Origin: Streptomonospora alba
Lineage (GTDB): Bacteria; Actinomycetota; Actinomycetes; Streptosporangiales; Streptosporangiaceae
Length of the DNA: 64,000 nt
Direction: 5' to 3'
Assembly (NCBI RefSeq): GCF_000826685.1
Contig: NZ_JROO01000027.1
Span: forward strand, 1-64,000
In this document: in pieces, positions 33,979 through 42,024 of the stretch
How the letters are laid out: the number at the start of each line of letters is the position of its first letter
Numbering within the stretch: position 1 is the first letter of the stretch
Position numbers and translations under genes: made by a program
Notes under the pieces: model-generated
The model's database searches: none
Seen by the model: only the letters and a program-made list of their open reading frames with translations
Told to the model about the DNA's origin: nothing

Positions 33979-35192
33979 CGCGTGCCCGCGCGCAACGCGT
34001 GCAGATCCGCGGAGAGGCGGGTGCGGATGCGGCGGATCAGCGCGGCGAGGTCGGGGCAGTAGACCGAGGGATTGGCGAAGCCGCTGCCCTCGCTATAGCG
34101 GTGCGGGTAGTAGCCGCCGCCGCACACTCGGTGCAGCGGGCACTCGCGGCACGTGTCCGACAGCGACTCCACGCCCAACTGGCGCGCCGCCACGTCCGGA
34201 TGGCGCAACGCGGCGTCCAGGGCGGTGTCGCGGATGCTCAACCCGGTCTCGGTAGCGCCGGCGTATGCGGACTTGAGGGTATCCACCTGCTCCAGCGACC
34301 CGTCGGTGGTGATGACGACGAGCCGCACGGGGCTGAGCCCGAGCGTCTCGCTGCGCCCGGCTCCGCCCAGCAGCAGATGGCTGATCTCCTGGAACGTCCG
34401 GACGTTCGTGGGCGGCGGTGCGGCGGCGTACCAGCGGTCGAAGATCGCACCGAGCCAGTCGGCGTAGGGGGTACCCGGATCGCCGGGCGCGCGGCCGGGC
34501 GGCGGACTCGTCCAGTTCCCGTGGGGCAGGAGGAAGTCGATCGCCGGCGGGGCGAACTCCAGCAGCGCCTCGTAGACGCGCAGCGGATCGGAGTCCAGGT
34601 CGATCGTGCACAGCAGACCGCTGAACAGGTCCCGGGTGTCGGGTGCCGCCAGGCGGCGCAGTGCGCGGGCGACGTCGTCGTAGCTGCCGCGGCCTCCGGC
34701 GAAGCGGCGGTGCCGATCGTGGTCCTCGCGCCCGCCGTCGATGCTGACCCCGATGGAGATGCCGTGCGTTCGGGCGAGCCGCAGCATGCTGTCGTCGAGC
34801 AGCACGCCGTTGGTCTGCATCCGCAGGTTCAGGCGGGTCTCACCCAGTTCGGTACGCAGTCGCCGGGCGATGTGGTCGAGGGTGCCGGATCCGGCCAGCA
34901 GCGGCTCTCCGCCGTGCAGGACGACCGTGACCTCGTCGAGGCCGTGGCTCCGGGCGTGCTCGCCGATCCGGCGCGCGGCGAGGTCGGCGGTCCGGCGGGA
35001 GATGACGCGGGGTGCGCTGCGCCAACTCTGGTCGGCCATCTCGTACATGTAGCAGTAGGAGCAGGCCAGGTTGCACCGGCTGTGCACCTTGAGTACGAAT
35101 TCCACGAACGGGGCGGGCTCCCAGCCCGCTGAGGCGCGCGCCCCGGCGTCCGGAGACTCGGGCGGTTCCTTCGCGACTGCGGGTAGAGCCAT
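33975..35192 (-). CDS. fxsB: FxsB-family radical SAM/SPASM cyclophane-forming peptide maturase
   Basis: Radical SAM enzyme of 405 residues. The SAM-cluster motif is C40-x3-C44-x2-C47 in VHSRCNLACSYCYMYEM, followed by VVLHGGEPLL (SAM-binding GGE) and RMQTNGVLLDD. The C-terminal SPASM region has C348, C351, C357 and C379 for auxiliary clusters. FxsB enzymes join an aromatic ring to a residue two positions on in FxSxx-ending precursors, making a three-residue cyclophane. The gene lies 131 bp downstream of the precursor gene and overlaps the HExxH gene. Confidence 0.9.
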   Translation of the reverse strand: MALPAVAKEPPESPDAGARASAGWEPAPFVEFVLKVHSRCNLACSYCYMYEMADQSWRSAPRVISRRTADLAARRIGEHARSHGLDEVTVVLHGGEPLLAGSGTLDHIARRLRTELGETRLNLRMQTNGVLLDDSMLRLARTHGISIGVSIDGGREDHDRHRRFAGGRGSYDDVARALRRLAAPDTRDLFSGLLCTIDLDSDPLRVYEALLEFAPPAIDFLLPHGNWTSPPPGRAPGDPGTPYADWLGAIFDRWYAAAPPPTNVRTFQEISHLLLGGAGRSETLGLSPVRLVVITTDGSLEQVDTLKSAYAGATETGLSIRDTALDAALRHPDVAARQLGVESLSDTCRECPLHRVCGGGYYPHRYSEGSGFANPSVYCPDLAALIRRIRTRLSADLHALRAGTR

Positions 35193-35323
35193 GGGGAAGA
35201 GGCATTCACAGGGTCGGACCGTCGGCGGCGGGCCGACCGGTCGTCAGCGGCGCGGGGTGCGAGGACGGGCCGACCGGCGCCCATGCAGGCGCAGCACGGC
35301 TGGGTCGCGGACGCGGACGCCCG

Positions 35324-35509
35324 CTAGATGACGGCTTCGAACCGGGCCACGGAGAGCGAAGGTGCGTCGGCCTCGGCGCATATGCGCTGCAGCGCCCGCG
35401 TCAGGGCACTGTCTTCAAGGCTGTCCAGCTCCGCGAGATCGACTCCACGCAGATCCAATAGCGCATGGCCGCATGAGTCGTCACCGGGCTCCGCTATGCT
35501 CGGCTCCAC
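35324..35509 (-). CDS. fxsA: FxsA-like RiPP precursor peptide ending FEAVI
   Basis: Peptide of 61 residues. The acidic leader with HALLDLRGVDLAELDSLEDS and ALTRALQRICAEAD matches the conserved leader pattern of FxSxx-COOH precursors, and the protein stops exactly five residues after the core Phe. The core reads F-E-A-V-I, not F-x-S-x-x: the Ser that gives the family its name is Ala. GTG 35509 has AGGA 8-9 nt upstream. It is the first gene of the maturation operon, and its tail should be cross-linked by FxsB at Phe57 and Ala59 if the change is tolerated. Confidence 0.85.
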   Translation of the reverse strand: MEPSIAEPGDDSCGHALLDLRGVDLAELDSLEDSALTRALQRICAEADAPSLSVARFEAVI

Positions 35510-35685
35510 GCGTGCATCCTAGCGCTTCGAAAGCAGAGCACGCAGCATTTCCGGCACTGTGGTGCAGTGCCGGTCCGTGCCGATTTTCGGAAGCGGAAGC
35601 CGATGAATGACCGGCGTCCGCCGCAGGGCCACGATATCGCAGCTCGCCGCCGCGGAACGGTCCTGCTCGCAACTCCGCCGGCCGC

Positions 35686-35735
35686 GGTCGCTGCGCCCCT
35701 CCTCGCGCTCCGGCGCGAGGAGGGGCGCAGCGACC
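35686..35735 (-). terminator. large hairpin terminator of the sugar ABC operon
   Basis: Two 23-nt arms (35686-35708 and 35713-35735) are perfect complements around the tetraloop TCCG, starting 7 bp past the permease stop at 35742. No T-run follows. It insulates the importer operon from the fxs genes further along the same strand. Confidence 0.75.
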
Positions 35736-35741
35736 GTTCCT

Positions 35742-36755
35742 TCACGCCCGCTTCCAGTTCTTCAGGCTGTCGATGGCGACGGCGAGGACGATGACCGCGC
35801 CCTTGATGATCAGTTGGTAGAAGTAGGGCACGTTCATCAGCAACAGGCCATTGCTCAGCACGCCCATGATCATGGCGCCGATCAGCGTGCGCTGGACGCT
35901 GCCGATGCCGCCCATGAGGCTGGTGCCGCCGAGGACGACCGCGGCGATCGCGTCGAGTTCGTAGGTCTCGCCCGCCGTGGGCTGGCCCGACATCACGCGC
36001 GCGGAGAAGATGACGCCGGCCAGACCGGCGCAGGCGCCCGCGATGACGTAGACCCGCACCAGCGTCCACTTGACCTTGATGCCCGCGAGTCGGGCAGCTT
36101 CGGGGTTGCCGCCGATCGCATAGACCTGGGTGCCGAAGCGCGTGTGGCGCAGGACGAACCACAGCAGCGCGAACACCGCGAGCATCAGGACCACAGGCAC
36201 GGGGACGCCCGCGAAGAACCCGCTGCCCATGAGGCGAAAGCCGAGGTCGTCGGCGATGAGCGGCTGGCCGTCGGTGAGCAGGTAGGCCGTGCCGCGCAGG
36301 TAGGTCAGCCCGCCGAGGGTGACGATGAACGCCGGCAGCGCCAGGTAGGCGATGAGGGCTCCGCTGAGCAGACCGAACGCGGCGCCGACCGCGATGCCGC
36401 CGAGCACGCACACGACTGAGGGCATACCCGAGGTCCACAGCAGCACCGACACGATGCCGCACACCGCAAGGTTGGAGCCCACGGACAGGTCGATGCCGCG
36501 GGTGAGGATGACCAGCGTCATCCCCGCGGCCAGGATCGCGTTGATCGAGGCCGCCCGCGCGACGTTGAAGACGTTGTCGAACGAGAGGAAGTTGGGCGCG
36601 AGTACCGCCATCAGCACGATCATCAGCACCAGCACGCCGAGGATGCCGTAGCGGTCCCACATCCTCGCGAACCGCGGCCGCCCCGCCCGCGGCGGGGCTA
36701 TGGCGCCCGCATCGGCGGCTGATGCCGACTCGTCGGCACGACTCGTCTCGGTCAT
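35742..36755 (-). CDS. sugar ABC transporter permease (RbsC-like)
   Basis: Membrane subunit of 337 residues with about eight to ten helices. Signatures of the BPD_transp_2/RbsC family are ILAAGMTLVILTRGIDLSVGS, LPAFIVTLGGLTYLRGTAYLLT and AIGGNPEAARLAGI. AAGGATC precedes ATG 36755. It is the last gene of manA - binding protein - ATPase - permease, all on the minus strand. Confidence 0.92.
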   Translation of the reverse strand: MTETSRADESASAADAGAIAPPRAGRPRFARMWDRYGILGVLVLMIVLMAVLAPNFLSFDNVFNVARAASINAILAAGMTLVILTRGIDLSVGSNLAVCGIVSVLLWTSGMPSVVCVLGGIAVGAAFGLLSGALIAYLALPAFIVTLGGLTYLRGTAYLLTDGQPLIADDLGFRLMGSGFFAGVPVPVVLMLAVFALLWFVLRHTRFGTQVYAIGGNPEAARLAGIKVKWTLVRVYVIAGACAGLAGVIFSARVMSGQPTAGETYELDAIAAVVLGGTSLMGGIGSVQRTLIGAMIMGVLSNGLLLMNVPYFYQLIIKGAVIVLAVAIDSLKNWKRA

Positions 36756-36857
36756 AGTGATCCTTGGTCCTTGGGAGGGTCGGTGGGGAACAGGGGGCGT
36801 GAGCGGACCCGCTGCTGCCGCCGGCTCGCGTCCCGGGGCCGGCGGGCAGCAGCTGGT

Positions 36858-38369
36858 CTACCGGCTCCCGGCGGCGACACCGGTGGCGTGCAGCATGACG
36901 GTCTCCTCGGTCGCCTCCTCGCGGGAGAGCTCGGCGGCGATCGACCCGTTGCGCATGACCAGTACCCGGTCGCTGACGCCCAGCAGCTCCGGCAGGTCGG
37001 AGGAGATGAGCAGGACGGCGACGCCGTCGCGGGCCAGCCGGTCGATGATCCGGTAGATCTCCTGCTTGGCGCCGATGTCGACGCCGCGGGTGGGCTCGTC
37101 CAGCAGCAGCACGCGCGGTGCGATGGCCAGCCACCGCCCCAGCACGACCTTCTGCTGGTTGCCTCCCGACAACTCCGCCACCCGCTGCAGCGCCGACGAG
37201 CAGCGCACCCGCAGCGCGTCGACCTGCGCGGCCACCCGCTGGGAGATGCGGCCGCTTCGCAGCACGCCGAAGTCGCTGACCTGGTCCAGTCCCAGGCCCG
37301 TCGTGACGACGTTGTCGCGGATGGACATCTCCAGGAACAGCGCCTGCTCCTTACGGCTCTCGGGCACGTAGCCGACGCCGTTCCTGATCGCGTCGATCGG
37401 GCTGCGGTGATCGACGGCCTGCCCGCCGATGCGCAGCCGCCCGGTCCTGATGCGCTCGGCACCGAAGATCAGCTGGGCCGCCTCCGTGCGCCCCGCACCG
37501 ATGAGACCGCCCAGCCCGACGATCTCGCCGGCGCGCAGCGTCAGGTCGAGCGGTCCGATACCGGCGCCGTCACCGATCCCCTCGGCCTCCAGCATCGCCT
37601 CGCCCGGGGTGTGCGGCTCGTGGGCGTACAGGTCGGAGAGGTCGCGCCCGACCATACGGGTGACGATGTCCTGGGGCTCCAGCTCCGCACGCGGGGAGGT
37701 GCCCACCCAGTGGCCGTCGCGGAAGACGGTGATCCGGTCGGCGAGGCGGTACACCTCCTCCATGCGGTGGCTGATGTAGAGCAGGCCCATGCCCTGGTCG
37801 CGCATCTCCTCCACGAGCGAGAACAGGCGCTGGGCCTCGGTCTCCGACAGCGCCGCGGTGGGCTCGTCGAGGACCAGCACGCGGGCGTTCTGGGCCACGG
37901 CCCGCGCGATCTCGACGACCTGCTGCATGCCCACGCTGAGGGTGCCCAGGACCGCGTCGGGGTCGATACCGCCCCCGACGCGGTCCAGCTTGGCGACCGC
38001 ATCGCGCTGGATCCGCTTGCGGTCCAGCGTCCCCACCCGCGTGCGGGGCTCGCGGCCCAGCGCGAGGTTCTGCGCCACGGTGAGGTTGGGCGCGAGGTTG
38101 AGCTCCTGGTGGATGACGGCGATACCCAGGTCGACCGCGTGCTGCGGCGTGGTGATGGACACCGGCCGCCCGTCGAGTTCCACGGTGCCCACATCGGGCG
38201 TGTGCACCCCGGCCAGCATTTTGATCAGGGTGGACTTGCCGGCGCCGTTCTCGCCCATCAGCGCGTGGATCTCGCCCGCGTGCAGCTCGAATTCGACGTC
38301 GGTGAGCGCCTGAACGCCGGGGAACGCCTTGCTGACCCCGCTCATGCGCAGCAGTGGCGGCGTGCTCAC
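36858..38369 (-). CDS. sugar ABC transporter ATP-binding protein (RbsA-like, two ATPase domains)
   Basis: Protein of 503 residues with two fused ATPase domains. Domain 1 has GENGAGKST near residue 38, LSVGMQQVVEIARAVA and VLVLDEPTAALS. Domain 2 has the degenerate Walker A GLIGAGRTE, ELSGGNQQKVVLGRWL and LLLDEPTRGVD, the standard RbsA/MglA asymmetry in which the second site is usually inactive. GTG 38369 overlaps the binding-protein stop by 4 bp. Confidence 0.93.
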   Translation of the reverse strand: MSTPPLLRMSGVSKAFPGVQALTDVEFELHAGEIHALMGENGAGKSTLIKMLAGVHTPDVGTVELDGRPVSITTPQHAVDLGIAVIHQELNLAPNLTVAQNLALGREPRTRVGTLDRKRIQRDAVAKLDRVGGGIDPDAVLGTLSVGMQQVVEIARAVAQNARVLVLDEPTAALSETEAQRLFSLVEEMRDQGMGLLYISHRMEEVYRLADRITVFRDGHWVGTSPRAELEPQDIVTRMVGRDLSDLYAHEPHTPGEAMLEAEGIGDGAGIGPLDLTLRAGEIVGLGGLIGAGRTEAAQLIFGAERIRTGRLRIGGQAVDHRSPIDAIRNGVGYVPESRKEQALFLEMSIRDNVVTTGLGLDQVSDFGVLRSGRISQRVAAQVDALRVRCSSALQRVAELSGGNQQKVVLGRWLAIAPRVLLLDEPTRGVDIGAKQEIYRIIDRLARDGVAVLLISSDLPELLGVSDRVLVMRNGSIAAELSREEATEETVMLHATGVAAGSR

Positions 38370-39325
38370 TCCCAGCCCTCGTATTCGTCGAGGTTGTCAG
38401 CGGTGATCAGCTCGGTGTCGACGAGCTGCTCGGTGTTCTCGACCTCCTCGCCCTTGTACAGCTTGGTGGCCATGTTCAGGCCCTCGACGCCGAGCTGCTT
38501 GGGGTCCTGCGCCGCGGTGGCCTCGAACATCGACCCGGAGTCGGCCAGTTCCTCCTCGGCGGCGGGCGAGCCGTCGACCCCCACGATCGCCAGGTCCTCG
38601 ACACCGGTCTGCTCGGCGGCGAGTCCGGCGCCCAGCGCGGTGGGGTCGTTGACGGCGAAGATCCCGTCCACGTCGGAGTTGGCGGTGAGCATGTCGGTGG
38701 CGACGGTCAGGGCCTCCTCGCGGTTGTTGTCACCGTGCTGGTGGCCGGCCACCGTGATGTCGGGGTAGTCCTCCATGACCTTCTCGCAGCCCGTGACGCG
38801 GTCCTGGATGGAGGAGATGGGGGTGCCGTCGATGATGAGGATGCTGCCCTCGCCGCCGATGGACTCGAACAGGTGCTCGCAGGCGAGTCGGCCGGCCTGG
38901 ACGTTGTCGGAGGTGATGAAGGCTTCGGCGTTCTTGGCGGTGACGTCGACGGCGACGACGGTGATCCCGGCGTCGACCGCGCGCTGCACGGCGGGGCCGA
39001 TCCCTTCGGAGTCGACGGGGTTGATCAGCAGCACGTCGATCTGCTGCTGGATGAAGGCGTCGATCTGCTCGTTCTGCGCGCCGAGGTCCTGGCGGCCGTC
39101 CTCGGTGACGACCTCGGCGCCCATGTCCTCGGCGGCGTTCTCGACGCCGGCCTGCATGGCGGTGAAGAACGGGTTGCTCAGATCCTGGACCATAAGGCCG
39201 ATCGTCTCGACCTCACCGCCGTTCTCGGCGCTTTCCACAGGGCTCTCCGAGCTGCAGCCGGACATCAGGAGCGTTCCGGCGGCCAACGCGGCGAGGACGG
39301 TCGTGGGCTTGGGGAGGCGGTACAT
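38366..39325 (-). CDS. sugar ABC transporter substrate-binding lipoprotein (RbsB-like)
   Basis: Extracellular receptor of 319 residues. Signal peptide with lipobox LMSGC; Cys24 is the lipid anchor. The periplasmic-binding-protein-1 fold shows LMVQDLSNPFFTAMQAGVEN near the start, DVLLINPVDSEGIGPAV, and VAVDVTAKNAEAFITSDN, the pattern of ribose/galactose-type receptors. AAGGAG precedes ATG 39325. Together with the LacI regulator and manA it points to uptake of a hexose, possibly mannose-like; the ligand is inferred only. Confidence 0.92.
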   Translation of the reverse strand: MYRLPKPTTVLAALAAGTLLMSGCSSESPVESAENGGEVETIGLMVQDLSNPFFTAMQAGVENAAEDMGAEVVTEDGRQDLGAQNEQIDAFIQQQIDVLLINPVDSEGIGPAVQRAVDAGITVVAVDVTAKNAEAFITSDNVQAGRLACEHLFESIGGEGSILIIDGTPISSIQDRVTGCEKVMEDYPDITVAGHQHGDNNREEALTVATDMLTANSDVDGIFAVNDPTALGAGLAAEQTGVEDLAIVGVDGSPAAEEELADSGSMFEATAAQDPKQLGVEGLNMATKLYKGEEVENTEQLVDTELITADNLDEYEGWE

Positions 39326-39441
39326 CGGGCTCCTTCGCGGGTCGGGTGCACCGGAGTCGGGGTTCCGGCGCGGGGAGGGTCTCCCGGGTGCAGGGGATGA
39401 GGGGACGGATGCCGGCGACACGGCCGGGTCGGGGTCAGGGG

Positions 39442-40494
39442 TCAAGACGGGCCCTCGGGGGCCGGGGCGGGGTGTTCGGGAGGGCGGCAGAGCACGGCGG
39501 TGGCCGTGCCGCTCAGTCGCAGGGGGCCGGCGGAGTGCGGCAGGGCGAGCACGTCGCCGCGGGCGAGTTCGTGGGCCCCGCCGTCGGCGGCGGCGAGGTG
39601 CCCGATGCCGTCGAGCACGACGAGCACGCCGAACCCGCCGGGGACGTCCACTGCCTGCTCCTCCGGCGCCCGCAGGAGGTCGGCGCGGAAGAAGGGCGCG
39701 GCCTCGGGCACGAGCAGCGGCCGGGGGCTGCGGGCCGGCTCGGCGGACAGCGCGGCGGGCATGCGCAGAGCCCCGACCTCGGCGGCGCTCAGCGGGGTGC
39801 GGCGCACGGCCTCCAGAGCGACGTCGAAGCCCAGCCCCAGGTGGCCTTCGCGCGGGCCGTCGAGGGCGTAGTCCCGCCAGTCGAGCAGGATGGAGAAGTC
39901 GGTGGGCTCCTGGACCTCCAGCACGAACGCGCCGGCTCCCAGGGCATGCGGCACGCCCGCGGGCACCAGGACGGTGTCGCCGCGCCGCAGCGGGACCTCG
40001 TGCATCCGCGACAGCAGGCCCTCGGTGTCTTGGCGCTCGACCAGCTCGGCGAGTTCCTCTCGGTCCACGGGCACGGAGAATCCGAGGTGGACGGTGGTGT
40101 CGTCGTGCGCGTCGAGCACGACCCAGGCCTCGGTCTTGCCGTGGCCGCAGGAGAGGTGGCGCCCGGCGAAGGAGCGGTCGGGGTGCAGGTGGACGGGCAG
40201 GCGCTCGCCGGCGTGCAGCAGCTTGGCCAGCAGCTCCGGCTGCGGCCCGTAGCGCTCCAGGTGCGTGTGCCCCAGCCAGCCGCGGGGATCGGCGGCGATG
40301 GCGTCGCGCAGCAGCGTGCCGTCGGCCATGCGGCTGAGCCCCTCCGGTGCGGCGCCGAAGCGCGGCGTCGCGGACGCGAGCCACTCCTCGGGTGAGCGCT
40401 CACTTCGGGCGGGGCCGCCACGCAGAGCGGCGATGGCCGCGCCGCCGCGGTAGAAGTGGTCCATCACCGCGACGGGCATCCGCTGTGGCCCCAT
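39442..40494 (-). CDS. manA: mannose-6-phosphate isomerase, class I-like
   Basis: Cupin-fold zinc isomerase of 350 residues interconverting mannose-6-P and fructose-6-P, or a related sugar phosphate isomerase. Visible: KLLHAGERLPVHLHPDRSFA (zinc-site HLHP), GKTEAWVVLDAH, VPAGVPHALGAGAFVLEVQEPTD (third ligand region) and SILLDWRDY. GGGGGAGGAG precedes ATG 40494; the frame runs further to 40548 but that would cross the operator. First gene of the importer operon, directly downstream of the LacI palindrome. Confidence 0.85.
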   Translation of the reverse strand: MGPQRMPVAVMDHFYRGGAAIAALRGGPARSERSPEEWLASATPRFGAAPEGLSRMADGTLLRDAIAADPRGWLGHTHLERYGPQPELLAKLLHAGERLPVHLHPDRSFAGRHLSCGHGKTEAWVVLDAHDDTTVHLGFSVPVDREELAELVERQDTEGLLSRMHEVPLRRGDTVLVPAGVPHALGAGAFVLEVQEPTDFSILLDWRDYALDGPREGHLGLGFDVALEAVRRTPLSAAEVGALRMPAALSAEPARSPRPLLVPEAAPFFRADLLRAPEEQAVDVPGGFGVLVVLDGIGHLAAADGGAHELARGDVLALPHSAGPLRLSGTATAVLCRPPEHPAPAPEGPS

Positions 40495-40513
40495 GCGCTC
40501 CTCCCCCAGGTAA

Positions 40514-40525
40514 GACAACGTTGTC
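40514..40525. promoter_or_regulatory. LacI operator O1
   Basis: GACAACGTTGTC is a perfect 12-bp palindrome with a central CG, 20 bp upstream of the manA start and therefore placed to block the importer operon. The same core recurs at 40646. Bases 40526-40645 show no gene. Confidence 0.75.
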
Positions 40526-40645
40526 CCCAGTACAGTGATCCGGGCCACGTGGATATGTCAAGATGTGTTCTGACATTCGTGCTGGTTGCAGTGGGTTCAC
40601 AACGCTTCGTGCCCCCGGATCGCGGGGGATCGGACGGCGGCAAAA

Positions 40646-40657
40646 GACAACGTTGCC
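40646..40657. promoter_or_regulatory. LacI operator O2
   Basis: GACAACGTTGCC differs from the O1 palindrome at one base and is preceded by A as O1 is. It lies about 100 bp upstream of the divergent lacI gene at 40760. Two sites 132 bp apart would allow both autoregulation and DNA looping. Confidence 0.7.
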
Positions 40658-40759
40658 TCGCCGCTGGGGATGGAGTAGCTTGACGGCACCGATGACGCCG
40701 CAGCGGGCGATGCAGCGGCGCGTACCGGGGCCGCGCCGCCGACCCGACCGAGGGAGCCC

Positions 40760-41788
40760 ATGACCGACCAGGCCGACGGGCAGGCCCCCGGGCGCCGACC
40801 CACCATGGTCGACGTCGCGCGAGCCGCCGGGGTGAGCCTCAAAACCGTCTCGCGGGTGGCCAACGAGGTGCCCACCGTGCGCACCGACCTGGCCGAGCGT
40901 GTGCGCGCGGCAATGTCCGAACTGGGCTTCCAGCGCAACAACGTCGCCGCGAACCTGCGCAGCGGCCGCACGACCGCCACCATCGGGCTGATAATCCGCG
41001 ACCTGGCCAACCCGTTCTACTCCACGATCGCCGCCGCGGCCGCGACCGTGGCCGAGCGCTTCGACACCCAGCTCATCACGGCCAGCTCCGGCTGGGACCC
41101 CGCACGCGAGCGGGAGCTGGTCCTGGACCTGTTCGAGCGCCGCGTCGACGGGCTGATCGTGGTGCCCACCGGGGGCGACCAGTCCTACCTCCGCACCGAA
41201 CTCGACCGCGGCACGCCCGCGGTGTTCATCGACAGCCCGCCCAGCGGATGCCGGGCCGACACGGCCCTGCTCGACAACCGCACCGGCACCCGCGACCTCC
41301 TCCGCCGGCTGCTCGCCGAGGGCCACCGCGACATCGGGATGATCACCGACACGCTCAACGACTACACGATGAGCGAACGCCTGGCCGGGGCGCGCGAGGC
41401 GCTCGTGGAGGCGGGGATCGACGGGGGCCGGCACGCCGCCCGGCTCTACTCCGACAATCCGCGCAGCGCCGGCGACGCAGTAGCCGCGATGCTCGACGCC
41501 CCCGATCCGCCCTCCGCGCTGTTCTGCGGCAACAACCGCATCCTGCTCGGCGCGGTCGAGGAACTGGCGCGGCGCCGCGCCCGGCTGCGGCTGGCGGCCT
41601 TCGACGACTTCGAGTTCGCGCCGCTGCTGCCCCACCCGGTGACCGTGGTCGGCTACGACACCCGCGCGCTGGGCCGGCTTGCGGCCGAGATGCTCTTCCA
41701 GCGGCTGAACTCACCCGGCGCCGAGCCGTCGAACTACGTCATCCCGACGTACCTGGTGGATCGGGGCATGGAGCTCACCGGGGATTGA
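40760..41788 (+). CDS. LacI-family transcriptional regulator
   Basis: Regulator of 342 residues. The HTH and hinge (about 15-70) read MVDVARAAGVSLKTVSRVAN and ERVRAAMSELGFQRNNVAANLRSG. The periplasmic-binding-like effector domain follows, with TIGLIIRDLANPFYSTIAAA, LIVVPTGGDQ and LAAFDDFEFAPLLPHPVTVV. GAGGGAG precedes ATG 40760. It is divergent from manA and the sugar importer, with two copies of a CG-centred palindrome between them, so it is their likely sugar-responsive repressor. Confidence 0.92.
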   Translation: MTDQADGQAPGRRPTMVDVARAAGVSLKTVSRVANEVPTVRTDLAERVRAAMSELGFQRNNVAANLRSGRTTATIGLIIRDLANPFYSTIAAAAATVAERFDTQLITASSGWDPARERELVLDLFERRVDGLIVVPTGGDQSYLRTELDRGTPAVFIDSPPSGCRADTALLDNRTGTRDLLRRLLAEGHRDIGMITDTLNDYTMSERLAGAREALVEAGIDGGRHAARLYSDNPRSAGDAVAAMLDAPDPPSALFCGNNRILLGAVEELARRRARLRLAAFDDFEFAPLLPHPVTVVGYDTRALGRLAAEMLFQRLNSPGAEPSNYVIPTYLVDRGMELTGD

Positions 41789-41925
41789 CTTCCTCCCCCT
41801 CCTGAAGGACATGGAGCGAAGATGACACGAGGCAGAGACATTCCTGCGTCGAACCGGGAGAAGTGCCGGTTGCCTGCCGGATTCCTCCCCGGCCACAAGG
41901 CCGGGGCATCCTCCGGGAAGTCAGG
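41786..41925 (+). mobile_element. IS200/IS605-like end remnant (no transposase)
   Basis: Two TTCCTCCCC units (about 41789 and 41883) resemble the ends of actinobacterial tnpB-type IS605 elements. The second forms a perfect hairpin, CCCCGGCC (41887-41894)-ACAA-GGCCGGGG (41899-41906), then GCATCCTCCGGGAAGTCA. A smaller hairpin, AACCGG/CCGGTT, lies between. There is no TnpA or TnpB reading frame, so this is a decayed copy or a PATE/MITE-like unit; a simple lacI terminator is the alternative. Confidence 0.4.
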
Positions 41926-42024
41926 TGACGGCGGCCGAGCGGCGGGCCGGATGCGGCCGCGCGGGCATCTGCCTGCGGGGCGCGGGACTACCGGGCGGAT
42001 GCGGCGGGCCCTACTGTGGCATGC

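Noticed and set aside
41786..42020. A tnpB or small RNA gene
   Set aside because: No reading frame for TnpB or TnpA, and the hairpins alone do not show an RNA gene; kept only as an IS-like remnant.
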